Shown here piece after piece: positions 1-5,330 of a stretch of DNA of 5,991 bases; position 1 is the stretch's first letter; the number at the start of each line of letters is the position of its first letter. The notes beneath the pieces were generated by a model. It was not told the origin of the DNA and did not search any database. It was given only the letters and a program-made list of their open reading frames with translations. The translations under genes were made by a program, and so were the position numbers. The stretch is from Verrucomicrobia bacterium 12-59-8. GTDB lineage: Bacteria > Verrucomicrobiota > Verrucomicrobiae > Verrucomicrobiales > Verrucomicrobiaceae. Location of the stretch: NCBI GenBank assembly GCA_002279765.1, contig NCCR01000261.1, positions 5,868 through 11,858 on the forward strand, written 5' to 3'.

Positions 1-106
1 GGACTCGAATGTTGCCCAGGCCGATGCCGCCGAGAATGACGATGCTGAAGATGAGCAGATCGCAGGCCACGGGATTGTCCTGATGCAGTTGCTGAAGGAA
101 TGACAT
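1..106 (-). CDS. N-terminal fragment of a membrane protein, possibly an AspT/YidE-like transporter (partial)
   Basis: The minus strand reads from an ATG at 106 to the window edge without a stop, giving 35 residues that begin MSFLQQLHQDNPVACD and continue into a hydrophobic helix ending GGIGLGNIRV. This is a short polar N-terminus followed by a first membrane segment. A helix ending in a GlxLGxI(R/K)-like motif just after an N-terminal Asn-Pro is reminiscent of the first helix of AspT/YidE-type transporters, but only one helix is visible, so the family is a guess. The sequence GGAAG lies about 4 nt before the ATG and may serve as ribosome binding site. The upstream ATG at 118 is in another frame. 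The gene is divergent from the hemoglobin gene and shares its intergenic region. Confidence 0.45.
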   Translation of the reverse strand, partial: MSFLQQLHQDNPVACDLLIFSIVILGGIGLGNIRV

Positions 107-141
107 GATGCTTCCATAGGCATGATTGGTGCCAGAGGTGC

Positions 142-160
142 AATGGTTTTATGAACCATT
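142..160. repeat. Perfect 7-bp inverted repeat, possible operator between divergent genes
   Basis: AATGGTT (142-148) and AACCATT (154-160) are exact reverse complements separated by the 5 nt TTATG. The palindrome lies 36 bp upstream of the minus-strand transporter start and about 100 bp upstream of the hemoglobin start. That position suits an operator serving either or both divergent genes. It could also form a small RNA hairpin. I cannot match it to a known regulator: it does not fit the FNR/DNR pattern TTGAT-N4-ATCAA. No convincing -35/-10 pair was found elsewhere in this intergenic region. Confidence 0.4.
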
Positions 161-261
161 CTTGCGTGTGCATCACGCGCCTGCTGTTATTCGCTGCGCA
201 TGATTTGTCACACACCGCTTTACCTCGGCAAGACGGCGTTGTTTGTGCTTTAACAGAACGC

Positions 262-636
262 ATGAAGACACACACCCCTTCTCTTTACGAACGTCTCGGT
301 GGCGAAAATATGATCACCGCCCTCATTCCTGCGTTTTACGTCCGTGTGCTGGCCGATCCTGAACTCGGGCCGTTTTTCAAACACACCGAACTGGAAAAAC
401 TGCACGCCATGCAGCGCGAGTTCTTTGTGATGGCGACCGGCGGGCCGATCGAATACAGCGGTCGCCCGCTGGCGCACACGCATCATGGGCGTGGCATCAC
501 GAAGCAGCATTTCGCGCGTTTCACCGGACATCTGGTGGAGACGCTGCTCGACATGGGCGTGACCCAGGGGGAGGCAGATGAGGTCATTGACCGGATCAAT
601 GCCATGACCAACGAAATCGTCGGCACCTCATACTAA
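262..636 (+). CDS. Group I truncated hemoglobin (trHbN type)
   Basis: This 124-residue protein has the length and fold signatures of 2-over-2 truncated hemoglobins and binds heme in the cytoplasm. It opens with SLYERLGGE, then FYVRVLADPELGPFF (helix B/C), a helix-E segment with Gln51 before GGP, and HTHHGRGIT followed by the F/G helices. Against Mycobacterium tuberculosis HbN, from memory, the key residues align with identical spacing: Tyr26 (B10), Leu47 (E7), Gln51 (E11) and proximal His74 (F8). In HbN the Tyr-B10/Gln-E11 pair stabilises bound O2 and supports conversion of nitric oxide to nitrate, so NO detoxification is the likely role here; that is inferred. An in-frame ATG at 151 would add 37 residues unlike a globin, and it lies inside the inverted repeat at 142-160, so I prefer the ATG at 262, although neither has a strong Shine-Dalgarno sequence. 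The next gene starts 8 nt after the stop. Confidence 0.93.
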   Translation: MKTHTPSLYERLGGENMITALIPAFYVRVLADPELGPFFKHTELEKLHAMQREFFVMATGGPIEYSGRPLAHTHHGRGITKQHFARFTGHLVETLLDMGVTQGEADEVIDRINAMTNEIVGTSY

Positions 637-644
637 CTTGATCG

Positions 645-1289
645 ATGCGTCTGCGGCTGATTTTGCTCTTTATTCTTGCGGCCCTGCCCGCTCATGCCGA
701 CGAGTGGTGGGCGTGGAGCACAGTGGATTTTTACCGCAAGCCGCCGTGGAAAGCCTGCCTGTACATGGGCAACTTCGCCGACGAAGTGGGCGGTTCCTAT
801 GTGCAGATCGTGAGTCCGCGCTTGAAGTATGCTGCGGCGGAATGGCTGGAACTCGGGCTGGGGCTGTCAACGCTCCGTATCGAGAACGTCACCACGCACG
901 ACCGCTATTATCAGCTCCGACCCGAGCTGGAAATCAATCCGCAATACAATCTGACCAAACATCTGCGTGTGGAATGGCGCAATCGTATGGAGTGGCGCGA
1001 GAACGAGGGGCAGGCTTTTACGACGAATCGCACCCGGCACAGGATGCAACTCGCGTGGACACTGCCACAGCCGCTGGGCCCGCTGACACGCATCTTTGCC
1101 AGCAACGAGTGGCTCATGGACACGCATCTTAAACGCTACACAGAGAACCGCCTCGTGCCGCTGGGGCTGACCTTCAAACTCAGCGATTCGGTGGACTTCG
1201 ACCTCTTTTACATGATCGACTCCAAGCGCGGCAAGACGATCTGGAAACACGAATCCGTGCTGGTCACGTATCTGCGTGTGCGGTTTTAG
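645..1289 (+). CDS. DUF2490-type exported protein, probable outer-membrane beta-barrel
   Basis: This 214-residue protein of unknown function has a clear Sec signal peptide: Arg-rich start, hydrophobic core at about residues 3-15, and an AHA cleavage site after Ala18. The mature part begins DEWWAWSTVDF and then alternates polar and aromatic/hydrophobic residues (for example LRVEWRNRMEWRE and FDLFYMID). The chain ends in Phe (YLRVRF), as expected for a protein inserted by the BAM machinery. Overall layout, size and the Arg/Trp-rich strands match the DUF2490 family of predicted outer-membrane proteins; no biochemical activity is established for it. It starts 8 nt after the truncated hemoglobin gene, so the two are probably co-transcribed and translationally coupled. 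No Shine-Dalgarno sequence is obvious, which fits coupling. It may be a small channel or structural barrel, but the sequence does not show a substrate. Confidence 0.8.
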   Translation: MRLRLILLFILAALPAHADEWWAWSTVDFYRKPPWKACLYMGNFADEVGGSYVQIVSPRLKYAAAEWLELGLGLSTLRIENVTTHDRYYQLRPELEINPQYNLTKHLRVEWRNRMEWRENEGQAFTTNRTRHRMQLAWTLPQPLGPLTRIFASNEWLMDTHLKRYTENRLVPLGLTFKLSDSVDFDLFYMIDSKRGKTIWKHESVLVTYLRVRF

Positions 1290-1347
1290 CAGAGACGAAA
1301 TCGTGGCTTTACTTGCCCGTGTCCTGATTTGAAGCGTAGAGAGAGGC

Positions 1348-2688
1348 ATGCCTGAGAATTCCAATGCACGCTTGTTTGTGTGGTTCCGCATCCTGTTCAA
1401 CTGCCGGTTTTACTATCCGGTGTTCACGATTCTGTTCCTCGACCTGGGCCTGAACATCGGTGAATTCGCGGCGCTGAACGTGGTGTGGGCGCTGACCAGC
1501 GTGGTGCTGGAGGTGCCATCCGGTGCGCTGGCGGATCGTTTTGGCCGCAGACCTTTGGTGGTGGCGGCAGGCGCGCTGATGGTGCTGGAGATGGCGGTGC
1601 TGTGCCTGATGCAGCCGGGCCACCATGACCTAGTTTTGTGGCTGTTTGTCGCGAACCGAGTGCTCAGCGGCGCCGCCGAAGCCTGTGCGAGCGGTGCAGA
1701 TGAGGCCCTGACCTATGACTCTCTGCCAGTGGCAGAACGCACGACGCTGTGGCCGCAGATCATGGCGAAGCTTTCACGCGGGATGGCGCTGGGCTTTGTG
1801 GTGTCCTCGATCACCGGATCGGTGCTGTATGATGCGCACAGCCTGACGGCGGCACTGCATTGGTCAGGTCTGGATGTAACGGTGGCGAAGCCTGTGGCCA
1901 TGAAACTGCCGCTGCTGCTCGGCCTAGGCACAGCACTGGCTTGTTTGGTGGTGAGTCTGCGCATGACAGAAGTGCGCGCCCCTGCCCCCAAAACCTCGCT
2001 GTTGCAGAGCATCCGTGAAACCTGGGTCTCCATCCTGCAAACAGGCGGCTGGATGTGGCGCACGAAAACAGCCTTCGCTCTGATCGTGTTCGGGCTCGTC
2101 TTTGACAGTGTGATCCGCCTGTTCCTGACGGTGGCGAGCAATTTTTACCGCCTCGTGGGCATTGAGGAAGGCTGGTATGGCGTGATCGGCACCGTTGTCT
2201 CGCTGCTGGGGCTGGTGACAGCGAGCCTGATGGAAAAGAGCGCCAAGGTCATGACGGCGCGGCAGAATTTCATCTGGCTGGGCCTCGTGGTGCTTGGGGG
2301 ATTGATGGCGGCGGCGCATCCGCAGCCGGGCTGGACGGGCGTCGCCATGGTCGTGCCGTTGTTCCTGAGCATGCGCTTTCTCCAGTTCTTCCTGTCGCAT
2401 TATCTCAATGAGATCGTGGATTCAGAGCAGCGGGCGACAGCGCTGAGCTTTCGCGGGCTGACGATCAATCTGGCCTACGGAACCCTCACGCTGCTTTTCG
2501 GCTGGCAGACCAACTGGGTAGCCGGCCATTTGCACCTGAGCGCGGATGATCCGCGTGTCTTTGCGGCGGCATTGCAGTGGTGGCCATGGTGGTTTGCCGG
2601 CACCGCGCTGCTGGCGGGCGGCTGGATGCTGCTGCGCGATTTTCCCACCCGCAAAGATGAACGAATCGTAGAGACTACTGGTCATTAA
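1348..2688 (+). CDS. Major facilitator superfamily (MFS) transporter
   Basis: This 446-residue polytopic inner-membrane protein has about twelve hydrophobic segments split by a central polar loop near residues 205-235, the usual size and plan of a 12-helix MFS carrier. The loop between helices 2 and 3 carries MFS motif A as GALADRFGRRP (residues 59-69), preceded by the characteristic EVPSG. After helix 4 there is SGADEALTYDSL (115-126), and in the second half NEIVDSEQRATALS (354-367). Both occur in a broad group of bacterial MFS carriers often annotated as drug or metabolite exporters. Substrate and direction cannot be read from the sequence. GAGAGG directly precedes the ATG and is probably the ribosome binding site, although very close. 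The gene lies 58 nt after the DUF2490-type gene with no clear terminator between, so it may belong to the same transcript. Confidence 0.9.
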   Translation: MPENSNARLFVWFRILFNCRFYYPVFTILFLDLGLNIGEFAALNVVWALTSVVLEVPSGALADRFGRRPLVVAAGALMVLEMAVLCLMQPGHHDLVLWLFVANRVLSGAAEACASGADEALTYDSLPVAERTTLWPQIMAKLSRGMALGFVVSSITGSVLYDAHSLTAALHWSGLDVTVAKPVAMKLPLLLGLGTALACLVVSLRMTEVRAPAPKTSLLQSIRETWVSILQTGGWMWRTKTAFALIVFGLVFDSVIRLFLTVASNFYRLVGIEEGWYGVIGTVVSLLGLVTASLMEKSAKVMTARQNFIWLGLVVLGGLMAAAHPQPGWTGVAMVVPLFLSMRFLQFFLSHYLNEIVDSEQRATALSFRGLTINLAYGTLTLLFGWQTNWVAGHLHLSADDPRVFAAALQWWPWWFAGTALLAGGWMLLRDFPTRKDERIVETTGH

Positions 2689-2712
2689 GAAGATTCGACA
2701 AATAACTTCACC

Positions 2713-2726
2713 GGCAGCAATCTGCC
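2713..2726 (+). repeat. Small hairpin in the leader of the Gly/Tyr-rich lipoprotein gene
   Basis: GGCAG (2713-2717) and CTGCC (2722-2726) form a perfect 5-bp stem with a CAAT loop, ending 6 nt before the ATG at 2733, where a ribosome binding site would sit. There is no T tract, so it is not a terminator. It could modulate translation of the lipoprotein, but a 5-bp stem is short enough to be chance. Confidence 0.25.
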
Positions 2727-2732
2727 ACAACC

Positions 2733-3206
2733 ATGAAAACCACCGTTTTAATCCGGCTGTGTCTGACTTTGATAGTCGCCACCTTCCTTGTCCAATGCGC
2801 CTCGAACCCCAGGACGCGCATTGAGAAAAATCCGCAGATGTTTGCCAACCTGAGCGCCAGAGACCGTCAGATCGTTGCCAGCGGACACATCCGCGAGGGC
2901 ATGGGGCGAGATGGCGTGTTTCTGGCCTGGGGACGCCCTACCAGCGTCTCGGTCGGCACCAATCGCGGAAAAGAAACCGAGATCTGGACCTACGAGGGGC
3001 AGCGTCCCGTGCGCTCCATGAGCATGAACATGGGGTTTGGCTATGGTGGCTTCGGCTACGGTGGTTGGGGGCCCTATGGCTTCGGCGGCTACGGCGGCTA
3101 TCCCATGTGGGGCAGCGGCACTTCCGTGACCTACATCCCCTACACGGCAGGTGTGGCGGAATTTGCCAACGGGCGGGTGGTGGGCTGGAAGGCCACTACA
3201 CGCTAA
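2733..3206 (+). CDS. BamE-like Gly/Tyr-rich lipoprotein of unknown function
   Basis: This 157-residue protein begins with a lipoprotein signal peptide: Lys2, a hydrophobic core at residues 5-20, then LVQC with Cys22 as the predicted lipidated residue. Gln at the -1 position is unusual for a lipobox. Residues 53-88 (IREGMGRDGVFLAWGRP, then a Glu-Ile-Trp-Thr-Tyr stretch) resemble the BamE/SmpA-OmlA fold, in which a G-M-x3-x-V helix and a GxP turn precede a WxY strand. Residues 101-127 form a low-complexity Gly/Tyr/Phe/Trp tract (GYGGFGYGGWGPYGFGGYGG), followed by a short C-terminal strand region ending VVGWKATTR. It is probably anchored in an envelope membrane, facing the periplasm. BamE itself lacks the Gly/Tyr tract, so equating this with the BAM subunit would be wrong. 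It lies 18 nt ahead of the CDP-alcohol transferase gene, suggesting co-expression. Confidence 0.8.
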   Translation: MKTTVLIRLCLTLIVATFLVQCASNPRTRIEKNPQMFANLSARDRQIVASGHIREGMGRDGVFLAWGRPTSVSVGTNRGKETEIWTYEGQRPVRSMSMNMGFGYGGFGYGGWGPYGFGGYGGYPMWGSGTSVTYIPYTAGVAEFANGRVVGWKATTR

Positions 3207-3224
3207 AATCGCGCTCCGCAGCCG

Positions 3225-3923
3225 ATGAGCGTGCCCGAGGAACACCTGGCGTCACGCCGCAGTTTGAAATCCCGCGACACCCGCTGGGCGCATGCTCTGT
3301 CCGGGTGGCTGGCGCGCTCTGGCCTGACGCCGAATGCCATTTCGTTGCTGAGCGTGCTCTTTGCTGGCGGGGCGATGGCCTGTTTCATGGTGGCCGGAGA
3401 TCAAACCAGCAGTGCTGGCATTCTCGCCGCCTGGCTTGGAGCCCTCGCCTGTATCCAACTGCGTCTGCTGTGCAATTTGATGGACGGCATGGTGGCCGTG
3501 GAAGGCGGCAAAGGCTCGCCAGTGGGAGCGATTTTCAACGATGCACCGGACCGCGTGGCGGATGTCTTGATCATGGTGGGAGCAGGTTACAGCGGCGCGG
3601 GAGATCCAGGGGTGGTGAAACTTTTCCACGTGATCCCTCTGGGCTGGTGCTGCGCCGTGACGGCGGTCTGGACGGCCTACATCCGTGTCCTGGGGGCGTC
3701 CCTGACCGGCAAACACGACTTCTGCGGCCCCATGGCCAAACAGCACCGCATGGCGGTACTGTGCGGCGGGCTCCTGATCGAACTGACCCAGCACCTGACC
3801 GGGCACGATCGCAGCGGCATCCTGCTGGCGCTGACGCTGATCTTCTTCGGCGGAGTCTGGACGTGCTGGAAACGACTTAACGTCCTGGCCCGGGCGCTTC
3901 GTGCCAGCAAGACTGCCCCGTGA
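3225..3923 (+). CDS. CDP-alcohol phosphatidyltransferase family protein with a modified active-site signature
   Basis: This 232-residue integral membrane protein matches the CDP-alcohol phosphatidyltransferase family, whose members transfer a phosphatidyl group from a CDP-linked donor to an alcohol. It shows the N-terminal TPNAISL motif (35-41), about six hydrophobic segments, and the signature region at residues 84-109 with exact spacing. The canonical D-x2-DG-x2-AR-x8-G-x3-D-x3-D reads N84-x2-D87-G88-x2-A91-V92-x8-G101-x3-N105-x3-D109, so the first and third Asp are Asn and the Arg is Val. Asp87 and Asp109 remain, the latter matching the proposed catalytic base. I recall a family branch with a similar CNxxDGMVAVE sequence, so this may be a conserved variant rather than decay. 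Product and head group are unknown. The ATG lies 18 nt after the lipoprotein stop. An overlapping open frame at 3065-3880 is a high-GC artefact. Confidence 0.85.
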   Translation: MSVPEEHLASRRSLKSRDTRWAHALSGWLARSGLTPNAISLLSVLFAGGAMACFMVAGDQTSSAGILAAWLGALACIQLRLLCNLMDGMVAVEGGKGSPVGAIFNDAPDRVADVLIMVGAGYSGAGDPGVVKLFHVIPLGWCCAVTAVWTAYIRVLGASLTGKHDFCGPMAKQHRMAVLCGGLLIELTQHLTGHDRSGILLALTLIFFGGVWTCWKRLNVLARALRASKTAP

Positions 3924-3964
3924 AGGAAAGTCCGACTTGGAGGTTTGCGCCCAGATCAAAGCCG

Positions 3965-4001
3965 CAGAGGGATGCCCAGTGATCCTGCGCCCCTGGTTTT
4001 T
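3965..4001 (+). terminator. Candidate rho-independent terminator after the CDP-alcohol transferase gene
   Basis: CAGAGGG (3965-3971) can pair with CCCCTG (3990-3995) as six base pairs with one bulged A, and GTTTTT (3996-4001) follows at once. The loop is long (18 nt) and contains a competing GGAT/ATCC pairing, so the structure is weak. The position, 41 nt past the stop at 3923 and ahead of an AT-rich promoter-like region, suits the end of an operon. Confidence 0.35.
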
Positions 4002-4028
4002 GATACCGTCTGGCGTTCGTGTCAAAAA

Positions 4029-4071
4029 GGGGTCTGAAAATCAAAGATTGATTTCAAACTCGATTTACCCC
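4029..4071 (+). repeat. Nested inverted repeats upstream of the 3D-domain lipoprotein gene
   Basis: An inner perfect 7-bp inverted repeat, AAATCAA (4038-4044) and TTGATTT (4048-4054) around AGA, is enclosed by GGGGT (4029-4033) and ACCCC (4067-4071), also exact complements. Together they form a two-tier stem. The inner right arm coincides with a possible -35 box (TTGATT, 4048-4053), so this could be an operator at DNA level, or a structured leader if transcription starts upstream. The region is clearly more AT-rich than the genes on either side. Confidence 0.35.
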
Positions 4072-4077
4072 AGAATA
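4048..4077 (+). promoter_or_regulatory. Possible sigma-70-like promoter for the 3D-domain lipoprotein gene
   Basis: TTGATT (4048-4053) matches four of six bases of the -35 consensus. After a 17-nt spacer, CAGAAT (4071-4076) matches four of six of the -10 consensus. The pair sits about 45 nt upstream of the ATG at 4123 in the most AT-rich part of the window. Matches of this quality occur by chance in AT-rich DNA, so the call rests mainly on position. Confidence 0.3.
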
Positions 4078-4101
4078 GAAGGTGTAAAAGGAAAGTTAAT
4101 A

Positions 4102-4118
4102 ATCAGCATATTGCTAAT
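4102..4118 (+). repeat. Imperfect inverted repeat just before the 3D lipoprotein start
   Basis: ATCAGCA (4102-4108) and TGCTAAT (4112-4118) are complementary at six of seven positions around TAT, and the repeat ends 4 nt before the ATG at 4123. It occupies the normal ribosome-binding position, where no Shine-Dalgarno sequence is seen; the only purine-rich stretch, AAAAGGAAAG, is about 27 nt upstream. It could be an operator half-site pair, a translation-modulating hairpin, or chance. Confidence 0.25.
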
Positions 4119-4122
4119 AACA

Positions 4123-4602
4123 ATGCGCCACCTCATCTGCCTTCTTCCCATTTTAAGCGTCTGTTTTTTGGCCTCATGCTCCTCCACAGGCATCTTCAAA
4201 GGCAACACCCGCATCACCTCGGTACGCACCACCGCCTACACCCATGGCGAGTCAGACCACATCATTTACGGTGCTAAGACTGCGGTTGGAACTCAGCTCA
4301 AGTATGGAAACGTTCGTAGCGCTGCTGCAGACTGGTCCGTGTATCCTGTAGGTACGATTTTCCAGATCGAAGGATTGCCTTATGTTTATCAAGTCGATGA
4401 TTATGGCTCCGCCCTGGTGGGCACCAACACCATCGACCTCTACAAGCCGGACAAGGAGACCATGAAGGCCTGGGGGGTGCGTAATGTAAACATCCGGGTG
4501 CTGAAATGGGGCTCGTTTTCCAAGAGCCTGTCCATCATGAAGCCACGCACGAGCTACCCACACATCCGCCGCATGGTGGCGCGCATTGAAGGCAGTTCTT
4601 AG
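4123..4602 (+). CDS. 3D-domain lipoprotein, probable peptidoglycan-active envelope protein
   Basis: This 159-residue protein has a textbook lipoprotein signal, hydrophobic residues 4-16 then LASC with Cys19 lipidated. The mature part is a stand-alone 3D (Asp-Asp-Asp) domain, the double-psi beta-barrel found in MltA lytic transglycosylases and in YocH/YuiC-type proteins. The three defining acids are visible: Asp70 in AADWSVYPVGT, Asp93 in VDDYGSALVG and Asp105 in NTIDLY, followed by AWGVRNVNIRVL. The RTTAYTHGESDH stretch (35-46) matches the usual start of the domain. One extra residue lies between the second and third acid compared with the form I remember. Peptidoglycan cleavage is inferred from the family. 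The open frame extends upstream to 3901, but that would overlap the transferase gene and lose the signal peptide, so I start at 4123. GC looks lower than in neighbouring genes, and nth follows 29 nt later. Confidence 0.85.
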   Translation: MRHLICLLPILSVCFLASCSSTGIFKGNTRITSVRTTAYTHGESDHIIYGAKTAVGTQLKYGNVRSAAADWSVYPVGTIFQIEGLPYVYQVDDYGSALVGTNTIDLYKPDKETMKAWGVRNVNIRVLKWGSFSKSLSIMKPRTSYPHIRRMVARIEGSS

Positions 4603-4626
4603 ATCACGGCTTTTCCCACGGATCTA
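4600..4626 (+). repeat. 6-bp inverted repeat in the gap between the 3D lipoprotein and nth
   Basis: TAGATC (4600-4605) and GATCTA (4621-4626) are exact complements around a 15-nt loop. The left arm contains the TAG stop codon of the upstream gene, and the right arm ends 5 nt before the GTG start of nth. The short TTTT run lies inside the loop, so this does not look like a normal terminator. It might influence translation initiation of nth, which lacks a clear Shine-Dalgarno sequence. Confidence 0.25.
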
Positions 4627-4631
4627 TCCCA

Positions 4632-5285
4632 GTGACCAAACAGGAGCGTGCGGATTACGTTCAAAGTCGTCTGGGACAGTTGTACCCGCAGACGCCCATT
4701 ACCTTGGATCATGAAGATCCTTTTACCCTGCTGGTTGCGGTCCTGCTTTCGGCCCAGTGTACCGATGTCCGCGTCAATCAAGTAACCCCTGCTTTGTTCC
4801 GGCTTGGCCGCACGCCGCACGCGCTGGCCGCCGCCCCCCTCGATCAAATCGAGTCAATTGTGCGTCCCTGTGGCCTGGGACCGCAGAAGGCCAGGGCCAT
4901 CCAACAGCTTTCCGGCATTCTTGTGGCAGAACACGAAGGCCAGGTCCCCGCTTCGCTGGAGGCGTTGGAGCGGCTTCCTGGCGTCGGGCATAAAACCGCC
5001 CAAGTCGTGATGGCTCAGGCCTTTGGCATCCCTTCATTTCCGGTGGACACCCACATTCATCGCCTCGCTCAGCGCTGGGGCCTGACCAACGGGAAATCAG
5101 TGCTGCAGACCGAACGCGATTTGAAACGCCTGTTTCCCGAAGAAGCGTGGAACAAGCTGCATCTGCAGATCATCTTCTATGGCAGGGAGTTCTGCACCGC
5201 CCGAGGGTGCGATGGCACCGTGTGTGAAATCTGCCGCACTTGCTTTTCAAATCGTCGAAAACCCGTAACCACAAACAAGGCGTAG
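4632..5285 (+). CDS. nth: Endonuclease III (DNA glycosylase/AP lyase)
   Basis: This 217-residue base-excision-repair enzyme removes oxidised pyrimidines from DNA and nicks the abasic site. The N-terminal segment DPFTLLVAVLLSAQCTDVRVN (29-49) is typical of Nth. The helix-hairpin-helix is LPGVGHKTAQVV (115-126) with catalytic Lys121 (E. coli Lys120), and the catalytic Asp139 lies in FPVDTHIHRL (E. coli Asp138). The C-terminal cysteine cluster is atypical: C188-x4-C193-x4-C198-x2-C201-x2-C204 instead of C-x6-C-x2-C-x5-C. Cys188, 198 and 204 align with the first, third and fourth canonical ligands and the second position is Gly. Cys193 or Cys201 could replace the missing ligand, so a 4Fe-4S cluster is possible but not certain. 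The start is GTG at 4632, since the next in-frame Met is residue 127, inside the catalytic domain. It follows the 3D lipoprotein by 29 nt and is convergent with the gene downstream. Confidence 0.95.
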   Translation: MTKQERADYVQSRLGQLYPQTPITLDHEDPFTLLVAVLLSAQCTDVRVNQVTPALFRLGRTPHALAAAPLDQIESIVRPCGLGPQKARAIQQLSGILVAEHEGQVPASLEALERLPGVGHKTAQVVMAQAFGIPSFPVDTHIHRLAQRWGLTNGKSVLQTERDLKRLFPEEAWNKLHLQIIFYGREFCTARGCDGTVCEICRTCFSNRRKPVTTNKA

Positions 5286-5322
5286 AAAAACTCAACGCGC
5301 CATGCTCATCAGAACATGGGGC
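5286..5322 (-). terminator. Candidate terminator of the minus-strand outer-membrane protein gene
   Basis: GCGCCATG (5297-5304) and CATGGGGC (5315-5322) pair at seven of eight positions (one G-G mismatch) around a 10-nt loop. Read on the minus strand, the hairpin begins 8 nt past the barrel stop codon and is followed by GTTGAG and then TTTTT (5290-5286). The 6-nt spacer before the T tract weakens the call, although the location between convergent genes is right. On the plus strand no T tract follows, so it would not terminate nth by this mechanism. Confidence 0.35.
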
Positions 5323-5330
5323 AGGCTGGA

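Noticed and set aside
151..261. N-terminal extension of the truncated hemoglobin from the ATG at 151
   Set aside because: The extra 37 residues do not resemble a globin pre-helix or a clean targeting signal, and the ATG lies inside a palindrome. The start at 262 gives the usual family length.
638..1132. Plus-strand open frame overlapping the start of the DUF2490-type gene in another frame
   Set aside because: The competing frame at 645-1289 has a signal peptide, strand periodicity and a C-terminal Phe, while this one shows none of these features.
3065..3880. Long plus-strand open frame of 271 codons across the end of the lipoprotein gene and the CDP-alcohol transferase gene
   Set aside because: Its translation is Arg/Gly/His-rich without domains or hydrophobic pattern, and it overlaps two genes with clear signatures in other frames. 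It is a by-product of high GC.
3252..4025. Minus-strand open frame of 257 codons opposite the transferase gene
   Set aside because: It is rich in His, Gln, Arg and Ala, has no recognisable motif and mirrors a well-supported gene.
3901..4122. Upstream extension of the 3D-domain lipoprotein frame
   Set aside because: It would overlap the transferase gene, bury the lipoprotein signal peptide inside the protein and run through AT-rich promoter-like DNA.
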